Shown here piece by piece: positions 1 through 5,950 of a stretch of 13,764 nucleotides of DNA. Below the pieces are notes generated by a model. That model had not been told where the DNA came from. It made no database searches and worked only from the letters and a program-made list of their open reading frames with translations. The position numbers were made by a program, and so were the translations under genes. The stretch is from positions 1 through 13,764 of the forward strand of contig DASSUW010000446.1 in NCBI GenBank assembly GCA_035706585.1, given 5' to 3'. Each line of letters starts with the position of its first letter. The stretch's first letter is position 1. Origin of the DNA: DASSUW01 sp035706585 (GTDB lineage: Bacteria > Actinomycetota > Thermoleophilia > Solirubrobacterales > Solirubrobacteraceae).

Positions 1-255
1 GACGCGCTCGCGCGTGTTGGCGCCCTCCGCACGGGCGGCGGCTTCGGCCACCAGCCGCCCGAACTCGCGTGTCATCAGCGACGACAGCACGCCCTCGAGA
101 TCGGGATAGCGGCGGTACAGCGTCATCCGGCTCACGCCGGCGCGCCGGGCGACGTCGGTCAGCGTCGTGCGCCGGACGCCGACGGCCAGCACGCATTCCC
201 GCGCCGCATCGAGCAGCGCGTCGTGCTCCGTCGTCGGGGTGTGACGCTGTGACAG
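1..255 (-). CDS. TetR-family transcriptional regulator, N-terminal part (runs off left edge)
   Basis: Translating the minus strand from position 255 to the window edge gives 85 residues that fit the TetR DNA-binding domain. Helix 1 is around residues 12-25 (ALLDAARECVLAVG) and the helix-turn-helix around residues 31-50 (TLTDVARRAGVSRMTLYRRY). The ligand-binding C-terminal domain lies outside the window, so ligand and targets cannot be told. The start is problematic. The frame is closed upstream by a TGA at 276-274, and no ATG, GTG or TTG lies between it and helix 1. CTG at 255-253 is the best near-cognate candidate and is used here. The next canonical codon, GTG at 192-190, would remove most of helix 1. 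The gene diverges from valS. TetR proteins usually repress their own promoter and often a neighbour, but control of valS would be unusual and is not claimed. The family call is firm; the start is not. Confidence 0.85.
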   Translation of the reverse strand, partial: MSQRHTPTTEHDALLDAARECVLAVGVRRTTLTDVARRAGVSRMTLYRRYPDLEGVLSSLMTREFGRLVAEAAARAEGANTRERV

Positions 256-273
256 TATGCGTCTAAGTGTAAC
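249..273. promoter_or_regulatory. Imperfect inverted repeat in the tetR-valS divergent region, possible TetR operator
   Basis: GTGACAG (249-255) and GTGTAAC (267-273) form an imperfect inverted repeat: the second arm reads GTTACAC on the other strand, matching the first at 5 of 7 positions. The arms are separated by 11 bases. The block is AT-richer than its surroundings and sits at the start of the divergent tetR gene, which is where TetR proteins commonly autoregulate. A match to TANNNT (TACTGT, minus strand 257-252) lies inside it. This is positional inference only; the repeat is short and imperfect. Confidence 0.3.
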
Positions 274-315
274 TCAGGGAGCGCTGCAGCCCGCCTCCAC
301 CGCGAGGCAGCGATC

Positions 316-321
316 TAGACT
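316..321 (+). promoter_or_regulatory. Candidate -10 element for valS (TAGACT)
   Basis: TAGACT fits the actinobacterial TANNNT -10 pattern and ends 11 bases before the valS ATG. No convincing -35 is visible, and no Shine-Dalgarno sequence precedes the ATG. If this element is used, transcription would start within a few bases of the start codon, giving a leaderless or nearly leaderless mRNA. Confidence 0.35.
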
Positions 322-332
322 GCCTCGGCCCC

Positions 333-2972
333 ATGAAGGACGAGCTCGAACGCCGCACCCGCTATGACCCCGCCGAGGCCGAGGCGGGCGTGCGCAAGCG
401 CTGGCTCGAATCGGGCCTGTTCCACCCCGAGGCCGCGGGCGACGCGTCGGAGAACTACTCGATCGCGATCCCGCTGCCGAACGTCACCGGCGCACTGCAC
501 ATGGGGCACGCGCTCAACGGGTCGGTGCAGGACAGCCTGATCCGCCTCGCGCGCATGCGCGGCAAGCGGACGAAGTGGATCTTCGGCACCGACCATGCGG
601 GCATCGCGACGCAGACGCAGGTCGAGCGGCTGCTCCTCAGCGAGGGCACGAGCCGCGAGGAGCTCGGCCGCGAGGCGTTCATCGAGCGCGTCTGGCGCTG
701 GCGCGAGCAGTACGGCTCCACGATCGTCGAGCAGTTCAAGCGGCTCGGCGCGTCCTGCGACTACGAGGACGAGCGTTTCACGCTCGACCCGCCGTACGCG
801 CACGCGGTCCAGAAGGTCTTCGTCGACCTCTACGACAAGGGCCTGATCTACCGCGACAACCGGATGGTCAACTGGGACCCCGGCTCGCGCTCGGCGATCT
901 CCGACCTCGAGGTCGAGGACCGCGAGGTCACCGACACGCTGTACTACATCGACTACCCGCTCGAGAGCGGCGGCGGGTCGATCACGATCGCCACCGTCCG
1001 GCCGGAGACGATGCTGGCCGACACCGCGATCGCCGTCCACCCGCAGGACGATCGCTACACGCGCCTGATCGGCGAGACCGCGATCCTGCCGCTCGTCGGC
1101 CGGCGCCTGAGGATCATCGCCGACGAGTACGTCAAGCCCGAGTTCGGCACCGGCGCGCTGAAGATCACGCCCGGCCACGACCCCAACGACTTCGAGATCG
1201 GCCGTGCCCACGGGCTCGAGGAGATCACCGCGATCGGCGAGGACGGGCGGATGACCGAGGCGGCCGGCGAGCGCTTCGCCGGCATGGCGGTGCTCGACGC
1301 GCGCGACGCGGTCGTCGAGGCGCTGCGCGCCGAGGGCCGGATCGCGCGGACCGAGCCGTACGTCCACAGCGTCCCGTTCTCGCAGCGCTCCGGCGAGCGG
1401 ATCGAGCCGCTGATCTCGCTGCAGTGGTTCATGGCGATGGACGAGCTCGCCAAGCCGGCGATCGAGGTCGTCCGCAGCGGTCGCGTGCACATCCACCCCG
1501 AGGGCCAGGAGCGCCGCTACTTCGAGTGGATGGAGAACATCCGGCCGTGGTGCATCTCGCGCCAGCTGTGGTGGGGGCACCAGATTCCCGTCTGGTACCG
1601 CGGCGACGAGCGCTACGTCGGCATGGAGCCGCCGCACGGCGACGGCTGGGAGCGCGACCCCGACGTGCTCGACACCTGGTTCTCGAGCGGCATCTGGCCG
1701 TTCGTGACGCTCGGGTGGCCCGACCAGACGGCGGCGCTGAAGGCGTTCTATCCGACCGACGTCCTCTCGACCGCGCGCGACATCCTGTTCCTCTGGGTCG
1801 CGCGCATGATCATGATGGGGCTCGAGTTCGTGGGCGAAATCCCGTTCGACCGCGTCTACGTCCACTCGATCATCCAGGCGCCGGACGGGCGCCGGATGTC
1901 GAAGTCGCTCGGCACCGGGATCGACCCGCTCGACCTGATCGGCGGCGGCCCACGGCCGCCCGTGTTCGAGCAAGGCGGCGACTTCCCGGCCTACGGCGCC
2001 GACGCCGTCCGCTACGGCCTGCTCGCCATGTCCTCGACGCAGGACGTCCGCTTCAACGAGGAGAAGATCGCGCAGGGCCGCCAGCTCGCGAACAAGCTCT
2101 GGAACGCCGCACGGCTCGTGCTGCTGCGCGTCCCGGACGGCGTGACGATGCCGGCGGCCGCGCCGGCGCCGCAGACGATCGAGGACGCCTGGATCCTGTC
2201 GCGGCTCCAGGGCGCCAAGGCCGACGTCGCCGGCGCGATCGACGCGTTCGAGTTCCACCACGCGGCGCTCGGGCTCTACGACTTCGTCTACGGCGAGCTG
2301 TGCGACTGGTACCTGGAGATGATCAAGCCGCGGCTGTACGGGCGTGTAACGTCGGCCGAAGGTCCGAGCTCGCGAGGACCGGAGGACGCCACCGTCTTCC
2401 CGCTGGCGCTCCATGTCCTGGGCGAGACGCTGGCACTCGCCCATCCGATCATCCCGTTCGTCACCGAGGAGATCTGGTCGCACGTGCCCGGCACCGACGG
2501 CCTGCTGATGGTCCACCGCTACCCGGAGCCCGACGAGGCGCTGCGGGATCCTGAGGCCGAGGCGGAGGTCCAGCGCGCGATCGCCGCCACGCAGGAGCTG
2601 CGCGGCTGGCGCGACCGCGTCGGCGCGGCCGCCGGCAAGGCCGTCCCGGCCCGCCTGGAGGCGGCCGGTTACGAGCGCACCGCCGCCCACGTGGCGCGGC
2701 TCGCGCGCGTGGAGTGGTCGTCCGACGGCGGCGAGCCGGTCGCGACGGTCGGGGTGCCGGGCGGCAACGTCGCCGTCCTGGCGTCGGAGGTCGTCGATCA
2801 GGAGGCGGCGGCGCAGCGCGCCGCGGCGCGGCGCGCGACGCTCGAGCAGGAGATCGCGCGCGCCGAGGGCAAGCTGGCCAACCAGGGCTTCGTCGCCAAG
2901 GCGCCCGCCGCCGTGGTCGAGGCCGAGCGCGACAAGCTCGACCGTCTCAAACGGGAGCTGGAGGAGCTTTAG
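333..2972 (+). CDS. valS: Valine--tRNA ligase
   Basis: Class I aminoacyl-tRNA synthetase that charges tRNA-Val in the cytoplasm, 879 residues, a normal length for ValS. Visible signatures are the HIGH-type motif HMGH at 56-59 within PLPNVTGALHMGHAL, TDHAG at 86-90, the CP1 editing-domain elements TVRPETML (221-228) and GTGALKITPGHDPNDFEIG (272-290), WWGHQIPVWY in the catalytic core, and the KMSKS-type loop RMSKS at 521-525. The last 60 or so residues form the typical C-terminal coiled-coil arm, including LANQGFVAKAPAAVV. ATG 333 is chosen because it places the usual N-terminal region before the catalytic core; no Shine-Dalgarno is present. Residues 671-687 look like a small extra insertion with atypical codons (see findings). 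The stop TAG (2970-2972) shares its last base with the folC start. Identification is secure. Confidence 0.98.
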   Translation: MKDELERRTRYDPAEAEAGVRKRWLESGLFHPEAAGDASENYSIAIPLPNVTGALHMGHALNGSVQDSLIRLARMRGKRTKWIFGTDHAGIATQTQVERLLLSEGTSREELGREAFIERVWRWREQYGSTIVEQFKRLGASCDYEDERFTLDPPYAHAVQKVFVDLYDKGLIYRDNRMVNWDPGSRSAISDLEVEDREVTDTLYYIDYPLESGGGSITIATVRPETMLADTAIAVHPQDDRYTRLIGETAILPLVGRRLRIIADEYVKPEFGTGALKITPGHDPNDFEIGRAHGLEEITAIGEDGRMTEAAGERFAGMAVLDARDAVVEALRAEGRIARTEPYVHSVPFSQRSGERIEPLISLQWFMAMDELAKPAIEVVRSGRVHIHPEGQERRYFEWMENIRPWCISRQLWWGHQIPVWYRGDERYVGMEPPHGDGWERDPDVLDTWFSSGIWPFVTLGWPDQTAALKAFYPTDVLSTARDILFLWVARMIMMGLEFVGEIPFDRVYVHSIIQAPDGRRMSKSLGTGIDPLDLIGGGPRPPVFEQGGDFPAYGADAVRYGLLAMSSTQDVRFNEEKIAQGRQLANKLWNAARLVLLRVPDGVTMPAAAPAPQTIEDAWILSRLQGAKADVAGAIDAFEFHHAALGLYDFVYGELCDWYLEMIKPRLYGRVTSAEGPSSRGPEDATVFPLALHVLGETLALAHPIIPFVTEEIWSHVPGTDGLLMVHRYPEPDEALRDPEAEAEVQRAIAATQELRGWRDRVGAAAGKAVPARLEAAGYERTAAHVARLARVEWSSDGGEPVATVGVPGGNVAVLASEVVDQEAAAQRAAARRATLEQEIARAEGKLANQGFVAKAPAAVVEAERDKLDRLKRELEEL
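2345..2395 (+). repeat. Short palindromic, repeat-containing insertion inside valS
   Basis: Within valS, GGTCC (2361-2365) and GGACC (2376-2380) face each other around a centre holding the palindromes GAGCTC (2366-2371) and CTCGCGAG (2369-2376). GAGGAC is repeated directly at 2374-2379 and 2382-2387. The stretch uses GTA, CGA, GGA and GGT codons that are scarce in the rest of the gene. It encodes about 17 residues between KPRLYG and the helix leading to PFVTEEIW, where ValS proteins usually have a shorter link. It may be a small in-frame intragenic element, but could be ordinary loop variation. Confidence 0.3.
2960..2966 (+). promoter_or_regulatory. Ribosome-binding site of folC
   Basis: GGAGGAG lies five bases before the GTG at 2972, within the last codons of valS. 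This strong site supports GTG 2972 as the folC start and makes translational coupling with valS likely. Confidence 0.8.
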
Positions 2973-4195
2973 TGACGACGCCGTGGCGCCTCGAGGACGC
3001 CGAGGCCCACCTCCTCTCGCTCGAGCTGTTCGGGATGCGGTTCGGGCTCGACCGCATGCGGCGGCTGCTGACCGCGCTCGGCAGCCCGCAGGAGCGGTTC
3101 GCGGCGATCCACGTGGTGGGCACGAACGGCAAGTCGTCCACCGTCCGCATGTGCGCGGCGCTGCTGGAGGCGCACGGCGTGCGCGCCGGCGCGTTCCTCT
3201 CGCCGCACCTGACGAGCTTCGCCGAGCGGATCCGGATCGCGGACGCCGACCTCGCCGCCGACGCGTTCGCCGCCGCGGTGCAGCGCGCCGCGGCGGCCGC
3301 CGCCAAGGTCGACCGCACGCTCGAGCCGGACGACCGCGTGACGCAGTTCGAGCTCGTCACCGCCGCGGCGTTCGACGAGCTGGCCCGCCAGGGCATCGAG
3401 GTCGCCGTCGTCGAGGCGGGCCTCGGCGGCCGCCACGACGCCACCAACGTGCTCGGCGCGGACGTCGTCGTGCTCACGAACGTCGGCCTCGAGCACACTC
3501 GCTGGCTGGGACCGACCGTGCGGGACATCGCGGCCGAGAAGCTCGCCGTCGTCAAGCCCGGCGCGACGCTGATCCTCGGGCCCGTCGACGCCGAGGTGCG
3601 CGACCTGGCCGTCGCCACCGGCGCCCGCATCGTCGAGCCCGAGGCGCTGCTGAGCGCGCTGCCCGGCTACCAGGCGACGAACTTCGCGGTGGCTGCAGCC
3701 GCGGCGCGCGCGCATCTCGGCGCGCTCGACCCGGCGCGGGTGGCGGCGGTGGCGTCGCAGATCAAGGTACCGGGGCGGATGCAGGCGGTCGGCGAGCGTC
3801 CGCTGACGATCTACGACGGGGCGCACAACCCCTCGGGCGTCGAGGCCCTGGCCGCCACGCTGCCCGCAATGGTCGGAAACCGACCGTTGACGGTGGTCGT
3901 CTCGATCCTCGACGACAAGGATGCCGCCGGCATGCTGCGGGCGCTGCTCTCAAGCGCCGCGGCGGCCGTCTTCACGACCTCGCGCAACCCGCGCGCGCTG
4001 CCGCCCGCGACGCTGGCGTCGCTGGCCGAGCAGCTCGGCGGGCCACCGTCCGAGATCGTCCGCGATCCGCGTGCTGCCGTGGCTCGCGCGCAGGCGCTGG
4101 CCGGTCCGGACGGAGCCGTGCTGGCGACCGGCTCGATCTACCTGGTGGCCGATCTGCTCAGTGACCCGGCTCGGCAGAAGGCGTCGGCGCTGTGA
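2972..4195 (+). CDS. folC: Bifunctional folylpolyglutamate synthase / dihydrofolate synthase (FolC family)
   Basis: Mur-ligase-family ATP-dependent enzyme that adds glutamate to folates and, in bifunctional members, to dihydropteroate. It is 407 residues from GTG 2972, close to the usual 420. Motifs are the P-loop GTNGKSS (50-56), SPHLTSFAERI in the dihydropteroate/folate-binding region, EAGLGGRHDATN, the Mur-type segment TNVGLEHTRWLGPTVRDIAAEKL, and DGAHNPSGVEAL at the start of the C-terminal glutamate-ligase domain. The start overlaps the valS stop by one base (TAGTG) and has a strong Shine-Dalgarno, so it was preferred over the far upstream in-frame codons inside valS. Whether it has both activities cannot be decided from sequence. 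valS-folC adjacency is widespread in Actinobacteria and other phyla. Confidence 0.95.
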   Translation: MTTPWRLEDAEAHLLSLELFGMRFGLDRMRRLLTALGSPQERFAAIHVVGTNGKSSTVRMCAALLEAHGVRAGAFLSPHLTSFAERIRIADADLAADAFAAAVQRAAAAAAKVDRTLEPDDRVTQFELVTAAAFDELARQGIEVAVVEAGLGGRHDATNVLGADVVVLTNVGLEHTRWLGPTVRDIAAEKLAVVKPGATLILGPVDAEVRDLAVATGARIVEPEALLSALPGYQATNFAVAAAAARAHLGALDPARVAAVASQIKVPGRMQAVGERPLTIYDGAHNPSGVEALAATLPAMVGNRPLTVVVSILDDKDAAGMLRALLSSAAAAVFTTSRNPRALPPATLASLAEQLGGPPSEIVRDPRAAVARAQALAGPDGAVLATGSIYLVADLLSDPARQKASAL

Positions 4196-4308
4196 ACGAT
4201 CGCGGCCCGGGAATGCTCGCGATGGTGGCCCTCGTCGCGGTGGTCGTCGCGCTCGTGATCCTGGTCTTCTTCGCGATCGGCTACGCCTTCGGACGGGCTT
4301 TCCTGTAA
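4192..4308 (+). CDS. 38-residue single-span membrane peptide, uncharacterised
   Basis: A GTG at 4192 overlapping the folC stop (GTGA) opens a frame ending in TAA at 4306-4308. The product begins with a polar head (VNDRGPG), has one strongly hydrophobic segment from about residue 8 to 30 built of A/V/L/I/F, and ends in the short tail YAFGRAFL. Evidence that it is real: the 4-base stop/start overlap is the same arrangement used by mreC/mreD and mrdA/rodA here, it fills the only coding gap between folC and the next gene, and its composition is clearly that of a transmembrane helix. No family is recognised and no function is proposed. A chance frame is possible because it is short and has no obvious Shine-Dalgarno. 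In mycobacteria the equivalent slot holds an uncharacterised, larger membrane protein (DUF4233 type), but no homology can be claimed. Confidence 0.6.
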   Translation: MNDRGPGMLAMVALVAVVVALVILVFFAIGYAFGRAFL

Positions 4309-4318
4309 CCCCTCCCTC

Positions 4319-4324
4319 TACGAT
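4319..4324 (+). promoter_or_regulatory. Candidate -10 element before the zinc-ribbon gene (TACGAT)
   Basis: TACGAT matches the TANNNT pattern and ends 11 bases before ATG 4336, the same spacing as the candidate element before valS. The 27-base gap after the small membrane peptide is locally AT-richer and holds no Shine-Dalgarno, so a leaderless internal promoter is conceivable. No clear -35 is seen. Confidence 0.3.
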
Positions 4325-4335
4325 TCGTTTCGCAC

Positions 4336-4902
4336 ATGCTCCTGGTCGGCCTCTTCAACATCAAGAACGACAGCCTGAACACGGCGGTCAACGTGCTGCT
4401 GCTGGTGCTCGTCGTCGTCTGGTTCGCGTTGATCTTCTGGACGTACGCCGACGCTCGGCGCCGGATCGACGACCCGATGCTCGTCGCGTGCGCGACGGCC
4501 GCGTCGCTGTTCCCGTTCGTGGGGACGATCGTGTACCTGATCGTCCGCCCGCCCGAGTTCGTGGACGACGTGCGGCTGCGCGAGCTGGAGATGACGGCCG
4601 CCGAGGCGCGCCTCGCACAGCTCGACTACCAGCTGTGCCCGCATTGCGATTACGAGATAAAGGCGGACTACCTGCGCTGTCCGAGTTGCATGCGCAAGCT
4701 CAAAGAGCGCTGCTACTCGTGCGGCAAGCCGGTCGACCCGGCGTGGAAGGTGTGTCCGTTCTGCGAGGCCGAGATGCAGACCGAGCCGCCGCCGCAGGCG
4801 ACGCGTGGCCGTCGCCGCCGCTCGTCGACCACCGACCAGCCGACCGTGGCGGCCGAGGTCGCCACGGACGGCGAGCGCGAGCCCGGCCGCGGCCGCAGGT
4901 AA
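4336..4902 (+). CDS. Membrane-anchored double zinc-ribbon protein
   Basis: A 188-residue protein with two predicted membrane helices, about 17-37 and 48-70, joined by a short charged loop (ADARRRIDD). A charged linker rich in E, R and A (about 72-97) follows. Then come two treble-clef-like zinc ribbons with four CxxC pairs: C101/C104 with C115/C118, and C126/C129 with C140/C143. The pattern CPHC...CPSC...CYSC...CPFC is that of double zinc ribbons (DZANK/DZR type). The C-terminal 40 residues are P/R/S-rich and probably disordered. The short loop and long tail suggest both termini are cytosolic. Zinc ribbons of this kind bind nucleic acid or protein; partner and role are unknown. It sits between folC and ndk in a translation/nucleotide operon. 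Similar proteins occur in Thermoleophilia as far as I recall. ATG 4336 is the natural start because the first helix follows it directly. Confidence 0.85.
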   Translation: MLLVGLFNIKNDSLNTAVNVLLLVLVVVWFALIFWTYADARRRIDDPMLVACATAASLFPFVGTIVYLIVRPPEFVDDVRLRELEMTAAEARLAQLDYQLCPHCDYEIKADYLRCPSCMRKLKERCYSCGKPVDPAWKVCPFCEAEMQTEPPPQATRGRRRRSSTTDQPTVAAEVATDGEREPGRGRR

Positions 4903-4911
4903 CGCGGCCGG
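4883..4911 (+). terminator. GC-rich hairpin spanning the zinc-ribbon gene stop codon
   Basis: CCGGCCGCG (4883-4891) and CGCGGCCGG (4903-4911) are a perfect 9-bp inverted repeat around an 11-base loop that contains the TAA stop (4900-4902). There is no T-tract after it, so it is not a classical intrinsic terminator. In high-GC Actinobacteria such hairpins can attenuate transcription or protect the 3' end. It could separate the upstream genes from ndk, which has its own good ribosome-binding site. Confidence 0.4.
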
Positions 4912-4928
4912 CTGACGAGTCTCTGACG

Positions 4929-4934
4929 AAAGGA
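4929..4934 (+). promoter_or_regulatory. Ribosome-binding site of ndk
   Basis: AAAGGA ends nine bases before the GTG at 4944 and decides that start over the in-frame alternatives. It lies just after a direct repeat of CTGACGA (4912-4918 and 4923-4929), spaced 11 bases apart, of unknown meaning. Confidence 0.65.
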
Positions 4935-4943
4935 ATTTGAACC

Positions 4944-5348
4944 GTGGACCGGACCCTGATCCTGGTCAAGCCCGACGCGTTCCAGCGCGGATTGACCGGC
5001 GAGATCATCGCCCGCTTCGAGCGCAAGGGCCTGAAGATCGTGGCCCTCAAGCACATGACCGTGACCGAGGACCTCGCGAAGCAGCACTACGCCGAGCACG
5101 AGGGCAAGCCGTTCTTCGGCGAGCTCGTCGAGTTCATCACCTCCGGGCCGATCGTCGCGATGGTGCTGGAGGGCGACCAGGCGATTACGGCGGCGCGCCA
5201 GGTCATCGGCGCGACGAACCCGCTCGAGGCGTCGCCGGGCTCGATCCGCGGCGACTTCGCGATCGCCGTCGGGCAGAACATGGTCCACGGGTCCGACTCG
5301 CCGGAGTCGGGTCAGCGCGAGGCTGCGCTGTTCTTCCCCGACCTCTAG
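4944..5348 (+). CDS. ndk: Nucleoside diphosphate kinase
   Basis: Cytoplasmic enzyme that transfers the gamma phosphate of ATP to other NDPs through a phosphohistidine. It has 134 residues, the short end of the bacterial range. The N-terminus begins with the typical DRTLILVKPDAFQRGLTGEI. The active-site histidine is H115 in NMVHGSDSPESGQREAALFF, the family signature with the usual GSDS. The middle keeps EGKPFFGELVEFITSGPIVAMVLEG. GTG 4944 is supported by an AGGA-type site. The stop TAG is immediately followed by the maf coding region with no room for a separate ribosome-binding site. ndk in this slot matches Mycobacterium and Streptomyces gene order. Confidence 0.97.
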   Translation: MDRTLILVKPDAFQRGLTGEIIARFERKGLKIVALKHMTVTEDLAKQHYAEHEGKPFFGELVEFITSGPIVAMVLEGDQAITAARQVIGATNPLEASPGSIRGDFAIAVGQNMVHGSDSPESGQREAALFFPDL

Positions 5349-5350
5349 TA

Positions 5351-5875
5351 CTGGCTTCCGCCTCGCCGCAGCGGCGCGCGATCCTCGCCGACGCGGGGTT
5401 CGCGTTCGCGGTGCGGCCGGCGGACGTCGACGAGCTCACCGAGGGCGACCCGCGCGCGGTCGCCCTCGAGAACGCGCGCCGCAAGGCGCTGGCGATCCCC
5501 GGCCCGCTCGTGCTCGGCGCCGACACCGACGTCGCGCTCGACGGCGACATCCTCGGCAAGCCGCGCGACGCCGCGCACGCCCGCGAGCTGGTCGGCCGGC
5601 TGAACGGCCGCACGCACGAGGTCGTCGGCGGGATCGCGCTCGCCCGCGACGGCGAGATCGTGGCCACGGCGGTGGAGATCACGCGTGTCACGTTCCGCGA
5701 TTTAGACGCCGCCGCGCTCGACGCGTACGTCGCCACCGGCGAGTGGGAGGGGCGTGCGGGCGGCTATGCGATCCAAGGCGAGGGCGGCGCGCTGGTGGAG
5801 CGGATCGACGGTGACTACCTGAACGTCGTCGGGCTGCCGCTCGAGCGCCTGCGCGAGCTCATCGCCACCGTCTGA
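5351..5875 (+). CDS. maf: Maf-family nucleoside triphosphate pyrophosphatase
   Basis: Maf proteins hydrolyse non-canonical and some canonical NTPs to NMPs and are linked to septum inhibition. About 174 residues here, slightly shorter than the usual 190. Motifs are the N-terminal SASPQRR, ENARRKAL, GADTDVALDGDILGKPRDAA, GRTHEVVGGIAL, the late motif GEWEGRAGGYAIQGEG, and GDYLNVVGLPLERL at the end. The normal family start, LVLASASP, is encoded here by CTA GTA CTG GCT, right at the ndk stop, and no ATG, GTG or TTG is available nearby. The closest in-frame canonical start (TTG 4937) would traverse all of ndk. CTG 5351 is used as a provisional start; CTA 5345 or GTA 5348 would give the complete family N-terminus. 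Expression probably relies on coupling to ndk. The family is certain, the start is not. Confidence 0.9.
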   Translation: MASASPQRRAILADAGFAFAVRPADVDELTEGDPRAVALENARRKALAIPGPLVLGADTDVALDGDILGKPRDAAHARELVGRLNGRTHEVVGGIALARDGEIVATAVEITRVTFRDLDAAALDAYVATGEWEGRAGGYAIQGEGGALVERIDGDYLNVVGLPLERLRELIATV

Positions 5876-5877
5876 GA

Positions 5878-5901
5878 GCGCTTTTGCGCGCCATTTCGCG
5901 C
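5878..5901 (+). other. GC hairpins between maf and the mreB promoter region
   Basis: Two alternative small hairpins can form just after the maf stop: GCGC-TTTT-GCGC (5878-5889) and GCGCG-CCATTT-CGCGC (5886-5901). They share an arm and are mutually exclusive. They lack a following T-tract. They may weakly end the ndk-maf transcript, or be chance structure in GC-rich DNA. Confidence 0.25.
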
Positions 5902-5915
5902 GCCGGACCCTTCGA

Positions 5916-5921
5916 TACACT
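5916..5921 (+). promoter_or_regulatory. Candidate -10 element for the mre operon (TACACT)
   Basis: TACACT in the 94-base maf-mreB gap matches TANNNT well, and the surrounding TTCGATACACTC is AT-rich for this genome. The only -35-like sequence at a suitable distance (TTTCGC, 5894-5899, 16 bases upstream) is poor. Transcription from here would begin near 5928 and give a leader of about 40 bases. Confidence 0.4.
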
Positions 5922-5930
5922 CAGCCCCCG

Positions 5931-5950
5931 GCGGCGGCTCGGGCCGCCGC
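5931..5950 (+). promoter_or_regulatory. Stable hairpin in the mreB leader
   Basis: GCGGCGGC (5931-5938) and GCCGCCGC (5943-5950) form a perfect 8-bp all-GC stem closed by the tetraloop TCGG. It lies 20 bases before the mreB ATG and just downstream of the candidate -10 element. No Shine-Dalgarno is visible between hairpin and ATG. It could stabilise the mRNA 5' end or control translation of mreB; its role is inferred from position only. Confidence 0.45.

Noticed and set aside
69..266. 65-residue plus-strand frame at the left edge
   Set aside because: It is the reverse-strand shadow of the TetR gene, Arg/Ser/Ala-rich without domains.
260..332. T-box riboswitch before valS
   Set aside because: The leader is at most about 75 bases, has no T-box sequence and no terminator hairpin, and shares its space with the divergent tetR start.
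315..2690. Very long minus-strand open frame opposite valS (and similar ones opposite folC, mreB, mrdA and rne)
   Set aside because: In DNA of about 70% GC the strand opposite a gene stays open because stop codons are AT-rich. These products are R/V/D/H-rich, have no recognisable motifs and mirror genes that are certain.
4937..5875. A single 312-residue protein starting at TTG 4937 and ending with Maf
   Set aside because: The first 138 codons are the shifted frame of ndk and are R/G/A-rich without family similarity. Only the part from about 5345 is Maf-like. A frameshift fusion was kept as a hypothesis only, because no slippery heptamer is seen.
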